From Neelides folsomi (taxonomy: Eukaryota; Arthropoda; Collembola; Neelipleona; Neelidae), in assembly GCA_034687125.1 (NCBI GenBank), contig JAQGBZ010000387.1, positions 1 through 56,439 on the forward strand: DNA of 56,439 nt, in the 5' to 3' direction. Shown here piece after piece: positions 25,601-36,800 of this stretch. How positions within the stretch are numbered: position 1 is the stretch's first letter; each line of letters starts with the position of its first letter. The notes under the pieces are model-generated. The model was not told where the DNA came from, did not search any database, and worked only from the letters and a program-made list of their open reading frames with translations. Position numbers and translations under genes: made by a program.

Positions 25601-26552
25601 AAGAGCCGAAGGAGTCGGAGGGGGAAGAGGAAGTGAAGCCAAAGAGGAAATACATCTCCGCTCAACACAAGATAGAGAAAGAGCTGAGAGAAATGGTTCT
25701 CAGGGAAAAAGGTCAGTAGAGCAATTTGAGCTTTTTCTTGTCATTCCAACGACAGGAAAATGAAATCATGAAAAGGAATGCGTTCCTTATATTCATTTCG
25801 TATTATTTACACTTTGTATTTGTTTACAAGAGCAAACAATATTTTTAACACTCGTGCACTCCAATAAACAAACTCGTTTTACTCATGTTGTGGAATACCA
25901 ATATTTACATTCAGTGAAATGATAGTAATGGAATTCCTTGTAATAAAACCCGTTAATCTTATTCCTTGCTAAAATATCAAATAATGAAAGTAAACAATTT
26001 TTGAATGAGATTAACACAACCTTATTAACTTGTAAATAACAAATGAGTACTAATTTTCGATGCTAAATTAAACACATTTTTACAATATTAATAATCTCAC
26101 GAGCAATTAAACTAATATTAAACAAGAAATATTCATTTTTTTAAAGTATTTTAATTAAATGTTTTAGCAAAATGGAATTTTCTTGTCTTTTAAAGGTTTT
26201 TTAAGAATGTCCAAATTTGATAATTGATTTTATTTCATTTTTAATCTCAGAGCTTTCCCAGCTTCGATTGACGATCCGACAGAATTCCCAGGACTTGTCA
26301 ATTGAAGAGGAAATTCCAACTCCTGAACCTGTCGCAGTCGCTGCAGTGGCCGTCGAAGAGCCAACCGTTCCTACACCAGAAGAAACAACGACAAAGGAAG
26401 AAAATGAAATTCTTCTCCCCAACACCATCGACTACATGAAGGAGGACGAAGAAGAAATTCCAAGCCAACCCAACGGGCGAGATGTTCCAAGACGAAGATC
26501 CGCCCTTATTTCCAAATGGGAACAAATGATTGCCAAAGAACAAAATGTTTAA
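13638..26552 (+). CDS. MISP/AKAP2 C-terminal-domain family protein, 7 exons, 847 aa
   Basis: Exons: 13638-13712, 15080-15758, 21614-21637, 22933-23072, 23444-24208, 25153-25711, 26251-26552; all phases match. The diagnostic segment is ETPIEREIRLAQEREEEFRR (about residues 426-445), the hallmark of the AKAP2 C-terminal/MISP family, whose members bind actin and (MISP) position the spindle, or (AKAP2) anchor PKA. Three related charged helices occur: EIEELHMREVELGK (start of exon 5), EIEEALMREAELQR (end of exon 5) and KELREMVLREK (exon 6/7). A short motif, S-x-LIS-x-W, occurs in exon 2 (KSKLISTWIK) and at the C-terminus (RSALISKWEQMI). The rest is Ser/Pro/Glu-rich and probably disordered. Exon 3 is a 24-nt microexon (DPAVRIMP) bounded by introns of 5855 and 1295 bp. 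It holds an in-frame ATG that could start a shorter isoform. The exon 4 donor is either a consensus GC site (AAG/GCAAGT at 23073) or a GT site two codons earlier (23067). An AATAAA lies at 26584-26589. Specific orthology is not settled. Confidence 0.82.
13786..13814. repeat. Short direct duplication in intron 1
   Basis: A unit close to TCTACAATGTGGA occurs twice back to back in the first intron of the MISP/AKAP2-like gene. No function is suggested. Confidence 0.6.
14886..14949. repeat. 32-bp tandem duplication, two copies, in intron 1
   Basis: The word ATTCTAACACTTGTTAAAT followed by rTTTAACCATT occurs twice with a spacing of exactly 32 bp (starts 14886 and 14918). The copies are nearly identical; related degenerate pieces (AACACTTG, CCACTTGTTGAAT) continue to about 15020. 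It looks like a small decaying minisatellite. Confidence 0.6.
15759..21613. other. 5.9-kb intron 2 of the MISP/AKAP2-like gene; no gene recognised
   Basis: This is the longest intron in the window. Open frames inside it (for example 17510-17896, 18875-19099 and 20535-20741) show no family resemblance and are interrupted or AT-biased, so I treat them as chance. An imperfect inverted repeat lies at 19811-19889. Patches of higher complexity near 12-kb-style leader sequence, for example 20880-21060, might hold alternative promoters, but nothing definite is visible. Confidence 0.45.
19811..19889. repeat. Imperfect inverted repeat (16-bp stem, 2-nt bulge)
   Basis: TTTGTAAA (19811) and GTCGGTGA (19821) on one arm are matched in reverse complement by TCACCGAC and TTTACAAA (19874-19889) on the other. 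Only a two-base bulge interrupts the stem, and the loop is about 45 nt. It lies in the long intron of the MISP/AKAP2-like gene. It could be a hairpin in the transcript or a remnant of a small inverted-repeat element. Confidence 0.55.
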
Positions 26553-28600
26553 AACTTAAAGTACCTTAAATTTTAAAAGGCAGAATAAACCAAGCGGATG
26601 ATTTTTTAGAAAACTCGTCCTGACCTTCAATTTACGAATGCAATAAATACCATTAGACAATAGTAGATACATATCAATTAAGAATCCTAAATGTATTTAA
26701 AATTCCTATTAAAATCGTTATAACATACCAATTTACATTAATTACGTACCTAGTATGTGAAAATTATCCAGTCTACTATAAAACTATAATCTACCATATA
26801 TACACTATATGTAATCTACTATAAAATAATTAATTAGTAAATATATTTATATTATATAATTTCTTTGCAAAATCCTTATATGGAAATCCTATATAAAAAT
26901 TGTGTCTTATAATACCAATTGGTATTTAGATAGAAAATGATGATAATTGATAAAATGATGAGCTCTTGAAAATGTGCGTGATGTTAGGTAATATGAATTT
27001 GTATATCAATGAGAAAATCCACTGTCAATGGAATTCTTTATCTCTTCTATAATTGTACGTTAAACAATAGATGTACTTGTTTGTATTTATGTAAAATCAC
27101 GTTCCATACTTAAAAGCTCCAAAAGGCTCAAAGATAACACATCCCGGAAATTTAAATCTTGTGCAATTATTTAATAATGATAAGAAATTTAAATAACATA
27201 TTCCAATATGCGAACCTAATGCTTATAAAGGAAATGTCAAGTCATTTGACTCTTAACATTTAAATGTAAAGACTTTAATGATAATGACCTTCTTGTTGTA
27301 AATTCCGTGTTTGAGTTTTGCTCCTAATTATGAATGTGATTTAATCCTGTGCCTTAATAAGGTATATGTTGAAACGAAATATTTATACGTGCTTATTTAC
27401 TTAACTTCATTTACCATTGTGAATAATAATTTAATAATTATTATTAATACAAGTAGATCATAAGCAATTATTTAGTATGAATTTCAATAATTAATGAGTA
27501 AAAAATGAAATAATTGTGAAACAAGTTAATATTTTTCTTATTGGTCATTTATTGAATTCTGTATTATAATAGTTACAGATATTTTAATTAAGTGATATGT
27601 GGTGAAAAACCGACATAACAGTTGAATGAAATTTAAAGAACTTAGCCGAATAAATATATTAATCAAGAAATTAATTCATTATGAAATTATGATAAATATT
27701 ATACATAACTGTAACTGTAATACATAACTAGTTAATCATATATTATAAAATACGCACGAAGGAAATTATATAAAATATGGTATACAGTTATTAAAATATA
27801 TTTGTTTGGAAAATGTATTCAATATAACAAAACATTAAATAAATAAAGAGATAATATTTGAAAAAATGTCAAATTAATTTTAATATAACTTAAATTTAAA
27901 TTCACAAAAAATTGAGCTCGCATTCCTACAATTAAAAAATGAAACTGGGGATATTCAAAAATTCTCAAAATCATTTTTAATAAGATCAAATTGTAATACA
28001 TATATCGTTCCTACTACAAAGTTTCAAATATATCTAAATTGGTTAAACTTGGTATATTAGATAAGAAAAAATACCTTTCTTTATAAATAGGTATGTTTAA
28101 GTAAATTACAACCTTTGAGTTGATTGACTATAATAATACAAAAGAATAAGTGTATTGATTAAAGGGCCAACGTTTTTGGCTTTAATGACTGATTAATTAG
28201 TTTTAATCTTAAAATATTCCTATTTTAACTTTCTAGAAAGACATTGGGCTTGACCATTGTACATATTTCATCAGTTATAACTTATAGGTAATCAACAGTA
28301 GATTTTAAAAATATAAAATAACCATTACGGTATTATCAAAATTGCTTTATTTAATAGTCTACAATATTAAAATACATACTAAAAGTTTAACTGTATTACA
28401 AAAATTCTTTATAACTTGTCAAATTAGATATATATATATAATGAAAAATTAAGTAATAGCAAAATAATTAATTTCCATCCGTATTGCTATTATACAAAAA
28501 ATCAAAAATACATGTCATAAGTAAATTGAGCAAAAATTTAATTAATTAACTAAGCTAAATTAATGAGATTTAAAAGAAAAAAGGAATTGTTAAGTATATT
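26553..28600. other. Intergenic between convergent genes, AT-rich
   Basis: Holds the 3-prime end of the plus-strand MISP/AKAP2-like gene (AATAAA at 26584) and the downstream flank of the minus-strand gene that ends at 28601. The sequence is strongly AT-biased with a short TA run near 28429-28440. The 60-codon minus-strand frame at 27819-28001 is not convincing. Nothing else is supported. Confidence 0.5.
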
Positions 28601-31600
28601 TTAACTATTATTGTTATTTCGTTTCACCTTGAAATTGGTTTCAATCGTATTGAGAATATGCATGAATCCATCCGGCTTCACCAATTCCACATCCTTCATC
28701 ATGGTCGGAACATCGATTGGATCCGTAAAGTCTCTTATTGCATTGCAAGCCAAAGCGCATTCTCGTTCTCTAAGACTATCATTTTTAATCTCTTTGGATA
28801 AATTCTGGGCCACCATCACCAAACTTAACAAAGCAGCTTCCAATTTCCCCCTTGCTACATGTGGAGCATAAAAATAAGCCAAGATTCTGGCGAGTCTGTA
28901 TCGAATGACCCCAAGTACAAGTTTCTCGCTTTCCCACTGAGAATCTTCAATCCGCTGAGCTGTCACGCAGAGCAAAACGAAGTATATGGACTTGCTCTCA
29001 ATCGTTATCTTTTTCAAATTCCCAATCCGCTTGTCCTGACTTTCCTTCAATCGAAGAGAAATTTGGGCTGAATCGATCTCGTTCCAAGTTTTAGTAACAA
29101 CGGCTTCAAAAAGCTTCAAAAAACCAACCATTTGTTCATCATTGTGATTTTGACTCAATTTTACAAATTGGTCATGTTTGAACAGAGAATCCAAATCATT
29201 TCTCAATGTCTGTCCTAAGTTTATTAATCCTTCAATAGCTTCATTGGCATTTAAAACTTGTCCACCGGCAGATTCAATGTTGGGCGAAATGATCGGAGGA
29301 GCTTCAGTCGGTTGAACAATGATTTGCGGAGACGACAGTGGAGTCAAAAGAGAAATAGACACTTCAGATGAGCTTGAACTTAAGCTAACATTTTGCTCAT
29401 CTTCGATTCTTTTCCTCTCTTCATTTTCCATTCTCTGCTTTTCTTCAGTTTCAAATCTTTTCTTCTCTTCTTCGATTTTCTTTTTCTCTTCATCTTCGAT
29501 TCGCTGCTTCTCAGCTTCAGCTCTCTTTTCGTTTTCGATTCTCAGATTCTCAGCTTCAGCTCTCTTTTCGTTTTCGATTCTCAGATTCTCAGCTTCAATT
29601 CTCTTTTTCTCGTTTTCAACTCTCTTTTTCTCTTCAACTTCAAGCCTGAGCTTCTCAGCTTCATCTGCAATTCTCTTCGCAGTTTCGATTCTCTTTTTCT
29701 CAGCTTCAGCTGCGATTCTCATTTCATTTTCAATTTTCACAGCTTCAATCTTTTTCAGTTCCTCAATTCTTTTCTCATCTTCGATTCTTCTTTTCTCGTC
29801 AATTTTCTTCTTTAATGCAAGTTTTCTTTCCTCTCGAATTCTGTTTTTCTCCGCTGCAATTCTTCTTTCCTTCTCAAGCTTCGTTTTCTCTTTTTCAGCT
29901 TTTCTTTCCTCTTCCACTCTCTTCTTCTCAGTTTCAATTTTCCTCTTCTCTTCTATCCTTTTCTTCACCATTTCAATTTTTTCATCCTCAATTCTTTTTT
30001 TCTCGAGCATAAATCGTTTAAGCTCAAATTCCTCCTTATTTTTCTTCAACCTCACTTGTCTTGCCTTTTCTTCCTTATCATCTTTTTCTTTGGAACTAGC
30101 AAGTCTTTGGAAGAAGGAAGAGTTCAAAGGTGAAGGTTCGTCCTCTGCTTCGTCATCAAGTTCCAAAATATCCTTCCTGATATTTATTACAGGGAGCATT
30201 TCTTCGTCCTGATCGTCACCTGTAGTAGATCCACTAGATTCATTCGGTTTACTGGGAGTAGAAGTATCAACGGCTGAGGTAAATGAAGAATTTCCCGAGC
30301 TGTTAGATTTATTCAGGTTGGTAGGAGATAAACCTTCGGCTGAGGCAAAGGAAGAAGATCCTGACAAAATTTCCACATTTACTTTGTCCTGGGCTCGATG
30401 TTCATTCGATTGTCGGGAAGGACCTTTTAAACAAAATTATTAAATTTTAAAAACCTTCTACGTAATTACTTATGATAGGTATTATATTATACTTATTTGT
30501 AAGTACGGGTACATTGTGTATTGTAATTTTATAGATTTAAAATTATATCGGAATAGCATAGCTAATAAAATATCATATAATTTCTGTTATATGTATAAAT
30601 AAGTATAAATATAAATTTATTTGTTTGAACTCACCAGGAACATTCGTTTCAGAAACTTTTTCAGCATTTTCATTAACTTCAACTTCCTTCCTTGCAATGT
30701 CATTTGTTGCAATTAAAGAGGATTCTTTTCGTGGTTCGTCATTTTTCTCCTTCTCTTTATCTCCAGCAACGTTTTTCTCAATTACTTCATTAACAATGAT
30801 CTTCTCAATGATGGGAGTCGCTTTCTCAGTGACTTCATCAGGAATAACCTTCTCAATGGCCTGATCAAAAATCACCTGCTCAGCAATCTTCCCAGGAACA
30901 GCATTTTTATTGACTTGGGGTGAGATTCGAATATATGGAGGAAATTGAACAGTAATATTGTTCGACAATGGCATCGATACGTCCAGATCTGAATAAAGAG
31001 AGGGAGATTTCAGAGGTAGCGGTCGTTCTTTGACGGGTTTTTCTACTTCAACAAGCCCAACAGTCGGTGTGATTTCATCCATCAATAGAGTCTGAGGAGA
31101 AGGAATGGTGTTAAAGTCAATTAGTCGAATTTCTTCTTCGTCATCAATTTCAAGAGTTGATCCGCTTAAATTGCTAGACATGTCAGCATCAATTTCTGAA
31201 TTGTAAGTAACAATGGCAGTGTCAGGCAATGACACAAATTCTCTTGGGCTAATCGATATATCACTCAATTCCGGCGAGTCGACAAGGGTCGACATAGTAC
31301 CTTCACTTAATGGGCTGTAAATTGGCAAGGAAATGGAAATTAGTCCGGCTGTTTCAGCTGGCTCTGGAGTAGGTCCAGGAATATTTTGAGGGATTGTTTC
31401 AGAAATTGAAGGCCTTTGTTCCCCTTGAGGTTTCTTCCCCATTTCTTGCTTAATTTTGGCCATGTTCGTTGTTGGTAAACTTTCATTTGAAGATTTAGAT
31501 GAAGCCTTTTTCTTCACTACATGGATAATCACAATGGAATCATTATCAGAGTCATCAGCAAGGTTGACGTAATTCGGTGGCGAATTTAAATTCGGTTTCT

Positions 31601-33807
31601 TGGCATTTCCATTATTTGTATCTTCGATCTTCCTTTTAATTCCCACTTTCATAGGTGATTTGACATTTGACTTATCTTCACCTTTGCTTTTGACCTTTAC
31701 TGGAGATTTCTTATTTGTGGTTACTTTTTTAGGACTCACTTGACTCTTACTCCCAACTTCGCTTGGGTTTGGTGACTGTTTCTTTTTCTGTTCATTGCTG
31801 AACTTTTCAACAACTCCTCTCATCTTATCCTTAATAATTATATTGCTGAATTTCGGTTTGGTCTTGGGAGCTGTCTTAGGATCGGCAGGCTTTGGATCTG
31901 CAGGCCTTGGATTTACAGCCTTTGGATTGGCAGGATTTGGATTGGCAGGCTTTGAATTGGCATTTGAATTAGGAGCTTTAGCTACAATTGTACTTTGTTT
32001 CACAGCATTTTTGGCAGTGTCGATTTGAATTTCAGTGTTAGTTGTAGTTGTCACAGGTGGAGAATTCGGATTCGACAGTGTTGGTGAATTAACGCGAGAA
32101 TTTGGATTTGAATTGAATCCTAAGTCTTTGATTGTAAGCGGAGGACCGGTGGGTTTTGGAACTGCGAAATTTATTTTGACTTTACCCCTTTCCTCAATGG
32201 GAGGAATAGGAGCTAACGATCTCAATTCTGCAGATTTAGAATGTGTCCGTGAACTTATGGCACTAACTGTCATGTTGCGCTTACGTGGGTTACCCTTCGG
32301 TCTAACTGTTGAGAGAACTGATGGGATAAATGAAGTTGAACCGCTAATGGTGGCTGGTTGAGGTCTTGGTGGACCATTGTAGTATTCGATGACTACGTTG
32401 TCTTTGTAAATAGGCTGACTTTGATTATTATTAGGCTTTGGAGATTGATGAGAAATTAATGAGGGTCGAGGGGTTGCTGTAGGATTAGTAAATGGAGCCC
32501 TTTGAGCTAGGGCACTTGTGGAAGTTGACTGAACCGGCCTTGTACTAGTTGTTATAGAACGGGATCTAAGTTGAGGAGGGTTAATTTCAATAGATGGACG
32601 GCGGTTGTCTGGTGGACGGCGGTTGTCTGGTGGGCGGCCGCGATTAAGTCTTGGATCGTGATTAATTTCTGGATCTAATACAACCTTCCCTTGGGGTCTA
32701 CTGTCATTGGAATTTCCTGAAGCTCTCCTCCTATAAATAAATAAATAAGAATTGTTTATAGTGATAAATAGCGAGATGTAATTCAATGCTTAATGTTATC
32801 AATATCATGATCAACGAGTTGAATGAACTTTAATATTAAACTAGAAAAACTGACATTCAACCATTTAACAAAATATAGAGTTAGGGTTTCCCAATTAAAT
32901 AATATAATATTTGCTAACTATAATGTAGACAGTATTTATAATGTATGTAAATGTAGCTACCTAAAATAATTATTGTAATTCTATGAATTTATCGAGGGTC
33001 CGTTATGAATAAGATGTGTTATTGATTCATAATTTGTTTTGAAGTACTCAAAGTTAATGAATGAAATAAATGGGTAGTAAATTAGAAAATAATGGAACTT
33101 ACTGGTGAGTTTGACTCGGCTGTTGCTGTTGTAGTATATTTGGAGACTTTTGACTTTGAGGAGGCAAATCACTTCTACGAAAATATGGTAAATCTTCGGT
33201 TCGAGAGTCTCGTTGATTTCGCGAATCTCGTGAACCTTGCTGATCCCTCCTATTCCGCGGATCATGAAAATTTTTTGGATCCGGAGGTTTTGGCTGATCC
33301 CGCTATATTTTATTAACAATTATTATTATGAGCTATGATTTAGGATATTAGGTAGTTTCATCAATTATTTTTTAATTTTACAGCATTTCGAGCATCTATA
33401 GTTTGAGTGATATGGGGCTCTAAAGGTGAAAATCTCGTAGGCCTTGGAGGTCGATTAACATTTGGATTCTCGTATGGATGACGATCTCCGCTTGAGTTCC
33501 TAGTTCGAGTTGTGGCCACTGTTTTACTCTTAGGCCGAAAAGTATTCGGTTGAGGTTTATGCCCATAGTCGATTACAACTCTGAAAAAATTAAATATATT
33601 AATAATAAATTCATTTTAATTCATTAATAAATGCTCTCAGCTTTAACCAAAGCTTTAATAAAGAGACTTTATTAAAAGATCTATTGGTCAAAGTCCAAGT
33701 TAAATAAAGATTATAGGATTTATTAGTTGATGAGCCGTTTAATTCATTTTGAAGATTAGCTATGAATGAAGGTTGAATAAATTGAAAACTTACGATTCTT
33801 TTTCCAT
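28601..33807 (-). CDS. Large disordered and single-helix protein with unrecognised C-terminal domain, 5 exons, 1443 aa
   Basis: Exons in transcript order: 33807-33794, 33580-33382, 33302-33103, 32730-30635, 30423-28601. Phases 2, 0, 2 and 1 all match, and the sites are good (GTAAGT/CAG, GTAAAA/TAG, GTAAGT/TAG, GTGAGT/AAG). The protein starts MEKESVVIDYGHKPQP. A similar phrase (NVVIEYYNGPPRP) recurs about 200 residues later. Residues about 40-940 are rich in Pro, Ser, Asn, Lys and Arg and probably disordered, with short repeats such as RRPPDN and PADPK/PANPN. Residues about 947-1182 are almost purely Glu, Lys, Arg, Ile and Ala, consistent with a long single alpha helix or coiled coil. A C-terminal block of about 220 residues has mixed hydrophobic helices (FLKLFEAVVTKTW, LARILAYFYAPHVARG, ALLSLVMVAQNLSK) and looks like a folded helical domain. 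No signal peptide or membrane span. I do not recognise the family; a cytoskeletal or nuclear scaffold is possible but unproven. Confidence 0.8.
29521..29598 (-). repeat. 39-bp exact tandem duplication inside the charged helix
   Basis: A 39-bp unit starting CTCTCTTTTCGTTTTCG occurs at 29521-29559 and again at 29560-29598, differing only at the last base. On the coding strand it encodes the 13-residue unit KRAEAENLRIENE. Diverged copies (KRIEAENLRIENE, KRAEAEKQRIEDE) flank it, so the helix has grown by 13-residue steps. Near identity implies a recent duplication. Confidence 0.85.
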
Positions 33808-36800
33808 TTTTTAGATTATTCCAAGTGCATTTAAGCAGCAATAGAATAGAGTCAATCTAGAAGTTTATTCCTATTGGAACAAAGGAAGTAAAATATTTTG
33901 TGTCATCTTCTATCAACATCTTACATTATTATGTATATATCGATAATCCAAAACCGATTTTAAGTGATTTGGGTGTATTCGTGTAATAGGTGCACTTGAT
34001 TGTTATTGAAATAAAGCCATAAAGGTGAAAGGCTAAATATGAAGGTCAAGGTTCGAAAGTTTGTATAATGTTGTTTGTACCTTTACCTTATGGAACAAGA
34101 AAGTGGATCAGCTCATGATTGAATTTAATCAAGCCTCCAATGAGGCTCAAAATTGATTTATTCTGATAAGCCTCGCAGACTCCATTTAAACCAAGAATAA
34201 ACACAATTAAGATGATCGCGATCTCTCAAATTGGGCGCGAAATCAATGGCGTAGTTTAGTTTCGACCGTGAGTCATTTTTTTCAAAAGTACTACTATGCC
34301 CCATTTTGCTTAAAAGCTTTCATTCTTTTCTTTCGTGTTTGTCTCACATTTATTTCTCACATTCAATTTGCATAATTTATTTTATTATCTTTAACCAAAA
34401 ATGTATTTATAAAAGAATTCTGATATAATTTTTAATATTATTTTATTTAAAGGAGTTATGTAACATAGAATTGATTATTATTATTTATTTTTAAATACAA
34501 TAAAATAATATAACACATTATATTTAGCAAACATGTTTACAGTTACAGACATTCTATATTTAGAATTTTGTTAACACTACATACATAATATCAAAAGTAC
34601 TGAATAATGTAGAATATCTACACAAATTATGTGCATAATTTTTATTCAACCACAAGCACAACTTTAAATTGTCGACTTTTCTTTCATTTTTAAAATGATA
34701 ATTAAATAATCTATACATCAGAGACAATGAATTGTAATTGGAATGCATACCATTTGAATATTTGTATTGGTTATTACGATGTTATTTGGCTTTAATAATA
34801 CAGCATAAACATTTACATAGTTGGTCTCAAGTTGCACAATCAATACCTCCACAAATAGTATGAAAAAAGAATACAATACTTCCACACAATGAAATTATCT
34901 AGCAGAGAGAATTGGATGATGTTGAAAGGAATAAACAGATTGTGAAATTATTCGTATTGAACTTTTAAGTTAATAATTATAGCCAAGCTCTTCACAATGT
35001 TGTTCTTTGACAAACGGAGTCTCTCAACTTTCCGACTCGGAATTATGTTGATATAAAAAGGACCAATTGAGACAAAATCAATAAATAAATTTTCGAGGTA
35101 AACGGGTACATTTATGTAATTCGCATTGAAAAATATTATCCATATATTGTCTTATAAATAACATAAATTATTATATTGTGAAGGGATACGATATGCAACT
35201 GACTCACATTTAGATCCTTTACATATTTAATTTGCGTGTGTGAAAAAAGTTTCAAATGCTCAGCGTCTGGGAAAAAACCCTGTGGGGATCGCCAAAGAGA
35301 AGACAATGTAAAATTGTAAATGAAGAAATGGAAAAAAGGAACAAAAGAAGTTGGCGAATGACGCCCAACCACGTTTCAAACTTATGTGTATATCAAACAT
35401 TAGCAAATTTATCCTGCCACAAGATTTAATAATTCATATAATATAAATTCATAAATTCAAATATGCTCCATATTGCTCACATCTTATACTTTTGTCCATA
35501 TATGCATTTTATTATACTTATTATTTGCTTATTCTTTATTATCTCCCTATTATTACATTGCCCAAATTCTCCTTCTCGCCTCTCATTAAATTACCTTTTA
35601 GCCCAGTTCTCGTTTCTCTACATTTAAGATTCCATTTGTGAAGGTGTATGATGAAGGTATGTTGAAGCCTTGGAATTGTCGAGGGTGTAAAAATTAAAAG
35701 AAGAGAGTTGTCCATTAAGCCCAAAATTGATAAATGGAGGAGAAGTGTCAAAAAGCGGAGGACTGAAGTTATGGCTCGTGAAAGCGTCGAAAGAAAGGGA
35801 GATGAGGAAAAAGTGTGTCGGTGTCGAACAACGGGAATCATCATTTCAATCATTTCCAGCCTCAGTCACTCACAGTTTTCCTCTGCGGTCTTCAGTTTGA
35901 AGAGAAATCCACGAAACAAAAATAAATGTCAAATATTCTTGAATTAATGTCCAAATGTCCACATGTCTTCTGTTAGTTTTACTCTCATTTGATAATACGT
36001 TTATTTATTCCTTTCAAGTGTAATCCCTTTCTGACAAATGCACACGGTTTACTACACACGCTGGATGGGCACGACATGAGCTCATGTTTAAATGTGTTTA
36101 AATGTTCATGTTGGTAAGTGGAAGTAAATATATGTAGAAGTAATATCATTGCATGTCTCTGTTTATTATTGGACTCGAGCGCTTTTCACAGGCTTATTAT
36201 ATGGCCCATAGTTATTTTTGCAATTTATGGCATTTATAAAAGGATGTTTTTTGTATTATCGCTTTTGTAATTTATGCATAATACCTTCGTTGGAGATATA
36301 ACTAGTTTGGAATAAGAACCTGAAGAAATTGTAGAACTTTTATTGCAATTTTTAACTTGAGTGGGTTGAGTGGTTGTTAAATTATGTTGACTTTTCCCAT
36401 ATGCTCTCTGACTATCTTTTTTCTCTTCATGATGCCGTCAGCGCATTCATTTTTATTTAAGATATCGAATGTTTTGACATGAAGAAATGCAAAAGTTGGG
36501 AATTCTTTCAAATGGTCAATTCATATAAAATGTTTGTAAAACCAATTGGAGTTTCAACGCCGACTAACATTACGATTATTCATATAAATATTTTTATTAA
36601 TCAATATAAATCATCAATAGTTTAAAGATAAGCGGCCATAATATAGTTTAATATACTCTCTACACTTTACATTGTACTTTAAATGAGTTCAAATTATATT
36701 TATTAATTATTTAGAATTAATAATTTTATAAATTATGAAGACTACCAACCGGAATAAATTATCCTAGTTTATCAAATAAAATTACGTGTTAGAAAATGTC

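Noticed and set aside
25206..25655. 149-codon minus-strand frame
   Set aside because: Antisense of exon 6 of the MISP/AKAP2-like gene; low complexity Ser/Phe/Gly composition.
29319..30212. 297-codon plus-strand frame rich in Ser, Phe and Leu
   Set aside because: It is the antisense of the Glu/Lys-rich helix on the minus strand; the repetitive GAA/AAG codons leave the reverse frame open. No splice sites or family resemblance.
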